34,011 bases of DNA from assembly GCA_944376265.1 (NCBI GenBank), contig CALWCD010000021.1, positions 1 through 34,011 on the forward strand. The letters run 5' to 3'. The DNA comes from an uncultured Clostridia bacterium. GTDB lineage: Bacteria; Bacillota; Clostridia; Oscillospirales; Acutalibacteraceae. The notes beneath the pieces were generated by a model. That model was given only the letters and a program-made list of their open reading frames with translations. It did not search any database and was not told where the DNA came from. This document shows positions 32,851 to 34,011 of this stretch, one piece after another (within the stretch, counting starts at the first letter, position 1; each line of letters begins with the position of its first letter). A program made the translations under genes and the position numbers.

Positions 32851-33327
32851 ATGGGCTGCAACATCGTGAACAAAGAGGCTTTTACCGTGCTGGCCCGCTC
32901 CAGGGTGTTCCGCTATGAGGACGCCATGGCCCGCATCCCCGGCTTTTGGGAGGAGCATTACCGCACCGGCGGCGGGAGCGTCATCTGCGGCATGTACGGC
33001 ATCTGCCTGGAGGAAGGCGGCCCGGAGGGCAGCTTTGAATACCTGATCGCCGATGACCTGGACCCCTCCCGGGAAGTGCCGGAAGGCTTTGTCACCCGCA
33101 CCATTCCCGCGTTTACCTGGGCGGTGTTCCCCTGCGTGGGGAAAATGCCCCAGGCTCTCCAGGACCTAAACCGGCGCATCTTTTCCCAGTGGCTCCCTGA
33201 AAACGGGGAGTACCAGATGGCCGCGGGGATCAACGTGGAGATGTACAGCGACCCCGGCCAGTTTGAGAAGGGCACCCAGGACGACCGGTATTACAGCGAA
33301 ATCTGGATCCCCGTTAAAAAGGCGTAA
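32851..33327 (+). CDS. Stand-alone GyrI-like / AraC-type effector-binding domain protein
   Basis: Cytosolic 158-residue protein formed almost entirely of the small-molecule-binding domain found at the C-terminus of AraC/MerR-type regulators and in GyrI/SbmC. There is no DNA-binding part. Supporting features: MGCNIVNKEAFTVLARSRVF, IPGFWEEHYRTGG, the YGIC-x-EYLIADD pattern, IPAFTWAVFPCVGKMP, the helix ALQDLNRRIFSQWLPENGEYQ, and the ending YSEIWIPVKKA. Single-domain members can sequester compounds or modulate other proteins; here the role is unknown. The ATG at 32851 has GGAAGGTGGAG upstream. A CGGGAGC/GCTCCCG hairpin (32787-32815) lies between it and the deacetylase gene, without a good T run. 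Confidence 0.87.
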   Translation: MGCNIVNKEAFTVLARSRVFRYEDAMARIPGFWEEHYRTGGGSVICGMYGICLEEGGPEGSFEYLIADDLDPSREVPEGFVTRTIPAFTWAVFPCVGKMPQALQDLNRRIFSQWLPENGEYQMAAGINVEMYSDPGQFEKGTQDDRYYSEIWIPVKKA

Positions 33328-33345
33328 AGTCTTTTCGCGCCGGCT

Positions 33346-33381
33346 AAAAGGGACTGCCGCACCACGGGGCAGTCCCTTTTT
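33346..33381. terminator. Bidirectional terminator between convergent genes
   Basis: Stem AAAAGGGACTGC (33346-33357) with GCAGTCCCTTTT (33369-33380), flanked by T runs on both strands. Confidence 0.9.
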
Positions 33382-33386
33382 CACGG

Positions 33387-34011
33387 TTATACTTTCCGCA
33401 GCCGCACCGCCAGGTACTCCCTGCCGGGCAGTTCCACCCGGAATTTGCCGGTGTGGACCCCCAGGTCGGTGACGGTCATGTTCCAGGTGTCGATGACCTC
33501 CACCTGCCAGTTTCCTTCCTTGCGGAAATCCCGGAAGGTGGGCCGGCCGAAGCCGTAGTAGTGGATCTCGTAGCCGCCCTCCTGGTTAAAGGGCATGTCC
33601 GGCACACCCACCACCTCGTCGAAGGCGCCCTCGCCCCGGCGGAGCCCCAGGCCGGGAGTCTCGCAGAGGATCTGGTGGAGGAACCGGATCCGCTGAGGGC
33701 TTTCCCCGTGGAGCTCTCCCCCGTGGCTCCACCACAGAACGTCGTTTTCCGGGTCCACGAAGGTCTCCCCGTGGCCGGCGTACCCGCCCCGGAGGGAGGC
33801 CTCCCAGAACCGGCGGGTCAGCTCCTGGCCGGAGATGTTCCCCCAGCCCATGTCGATGTTCCCCTCGTAGGCGATCTCGTCCCACACCACCGGCTTGCCG
33901 TAGCGGGTGCGGTAGTCGTCGGTGTACTCCACATGGCGGTACAGGTCCTGGCGCTGCATGGAGCAGTGGGTCACCCAGGGCCGGGTGTAATCGTAAAAGG
34001 CAATGCAGTTG
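33387..34011 (-). CDS. Glycoside-hydrolase-like protein with DUF5605-type C-terminus (5' end outside window)
   Basis: C-terminal fragment of 207 residues; the frame remains open to the window edge, so the ORF start at 33974 is internal. Visible features are YGKPVVWDEIAYEGNIDMGWGN, where the Glu in WDEIAYEG sits like a TIM-barrel catalytic nucleophile. TRRFWEASLRGGYAGHGETF and DVLWWSHGGELHGESPQRIRFL follow. A C-terminal beta-domain (YYGFGRPTFRDF, WNMTVTDLGVHTGKFRVELPG) resembles DUF5605. This layout is typical of DUF5060/DUF4038-type putative glycosidases acting on plant or host glycans. Substrate cannot be inferred from the fragment. Confidence 0.78.
   Translation of the reverse strand, partial: NCIAFYDYTRPWVTHCSMQRQDLYRHVEYTDDYRTRYGKPVVWDEIAYEGNIDMGWGNISGQELTRRFWEASLRGGYAGHGETFVDPENDVLWWSHGGELHGESPQRIRFLHQILCETPGLGLRRGEGAFDEVVGVPDMPFNQEGGYEIHYYGFGRPTFRDFRKEGNWQVEVIDTWNMTVTDLGVHTGKFRVELPGREYLAVRLRKV

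Overview
The window is a gene-dense stretch of a high-GC Clostridia chromosome. The closest fit is a gut anaerobe of the Oscillospiraceae/Ruminococcaceae type. This is inferred from a T-box-controlled pheST, an IreB homologue, DUF6106, DUF4317 and DUF1846 proteins, a flavodiiron protein, a type III glutamine synthetase and an SLH-domain surface enzyme. I cannot name the genus. No CRISPR array, tRNA, rRNA, transposase or phage gene was seen.

Left part (1-11300): the C-terminal 604 residues of glutamine synthetase III; a two-copy CmpB-like membrane protein; the NAD(P)HX repair enzyme Nnr; and, divergent from nnr, an FMN riboswitch and the riboflavin transporter subunit RibU. The nnr and ribU promoters overlap at their -10 boxes, and the nnr -35 box lies inside the aptamer DNA. 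Next come a DUF6106 protein, a Phe T-box leader with pheS-pheT, and an IreB homologue with a small conserved partner.

Middle part (11400-16460): a minus-strand pair made of a MIF-type tautomerase and a PIG-V-like membrane glycosyltransferase; an NCS2-type nucleobase permease; a flavodiiron protein; and a small membrane protein.

Polyamine locus (16498-23343, minus strand): transcription order is speD, speA, speE, speB, carboxyspermidine dehydrogenase, carboxyspermidine decarboxylase. It encodes arginine to agmatine to putrescine, then two alternative routes to spermidine: aminopropyl transfer by SpeD/SpeE and the carboxyspermidine route. A 489-bp repeat-rich block bounded by inverted repeats separates the two route modules. 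Upstream of speD lies about 490 bp without a protein gene. It holds a very strong promoter, a structured RNA candidate that resembles my memory of the raiA motif, and a terminator-bearing leader immediately before speD.

Right part (23838-34011): DUF4317, an FGGY sugar kinase and DUF1846; an ECF-like sigma factor with a probable anti-sigma membrane protein whose ectodomain is tandemly duplicated; a secreted NodB deacetylase with sugar-binding-like and SLH domains; a stand-alone GyrI-like effector-binding protein; and the C-terminal end of a glycoside-hydrolase-like protein running off the window. Most transcription units end in clear rho-independent terminators, several shared by convergent genes.
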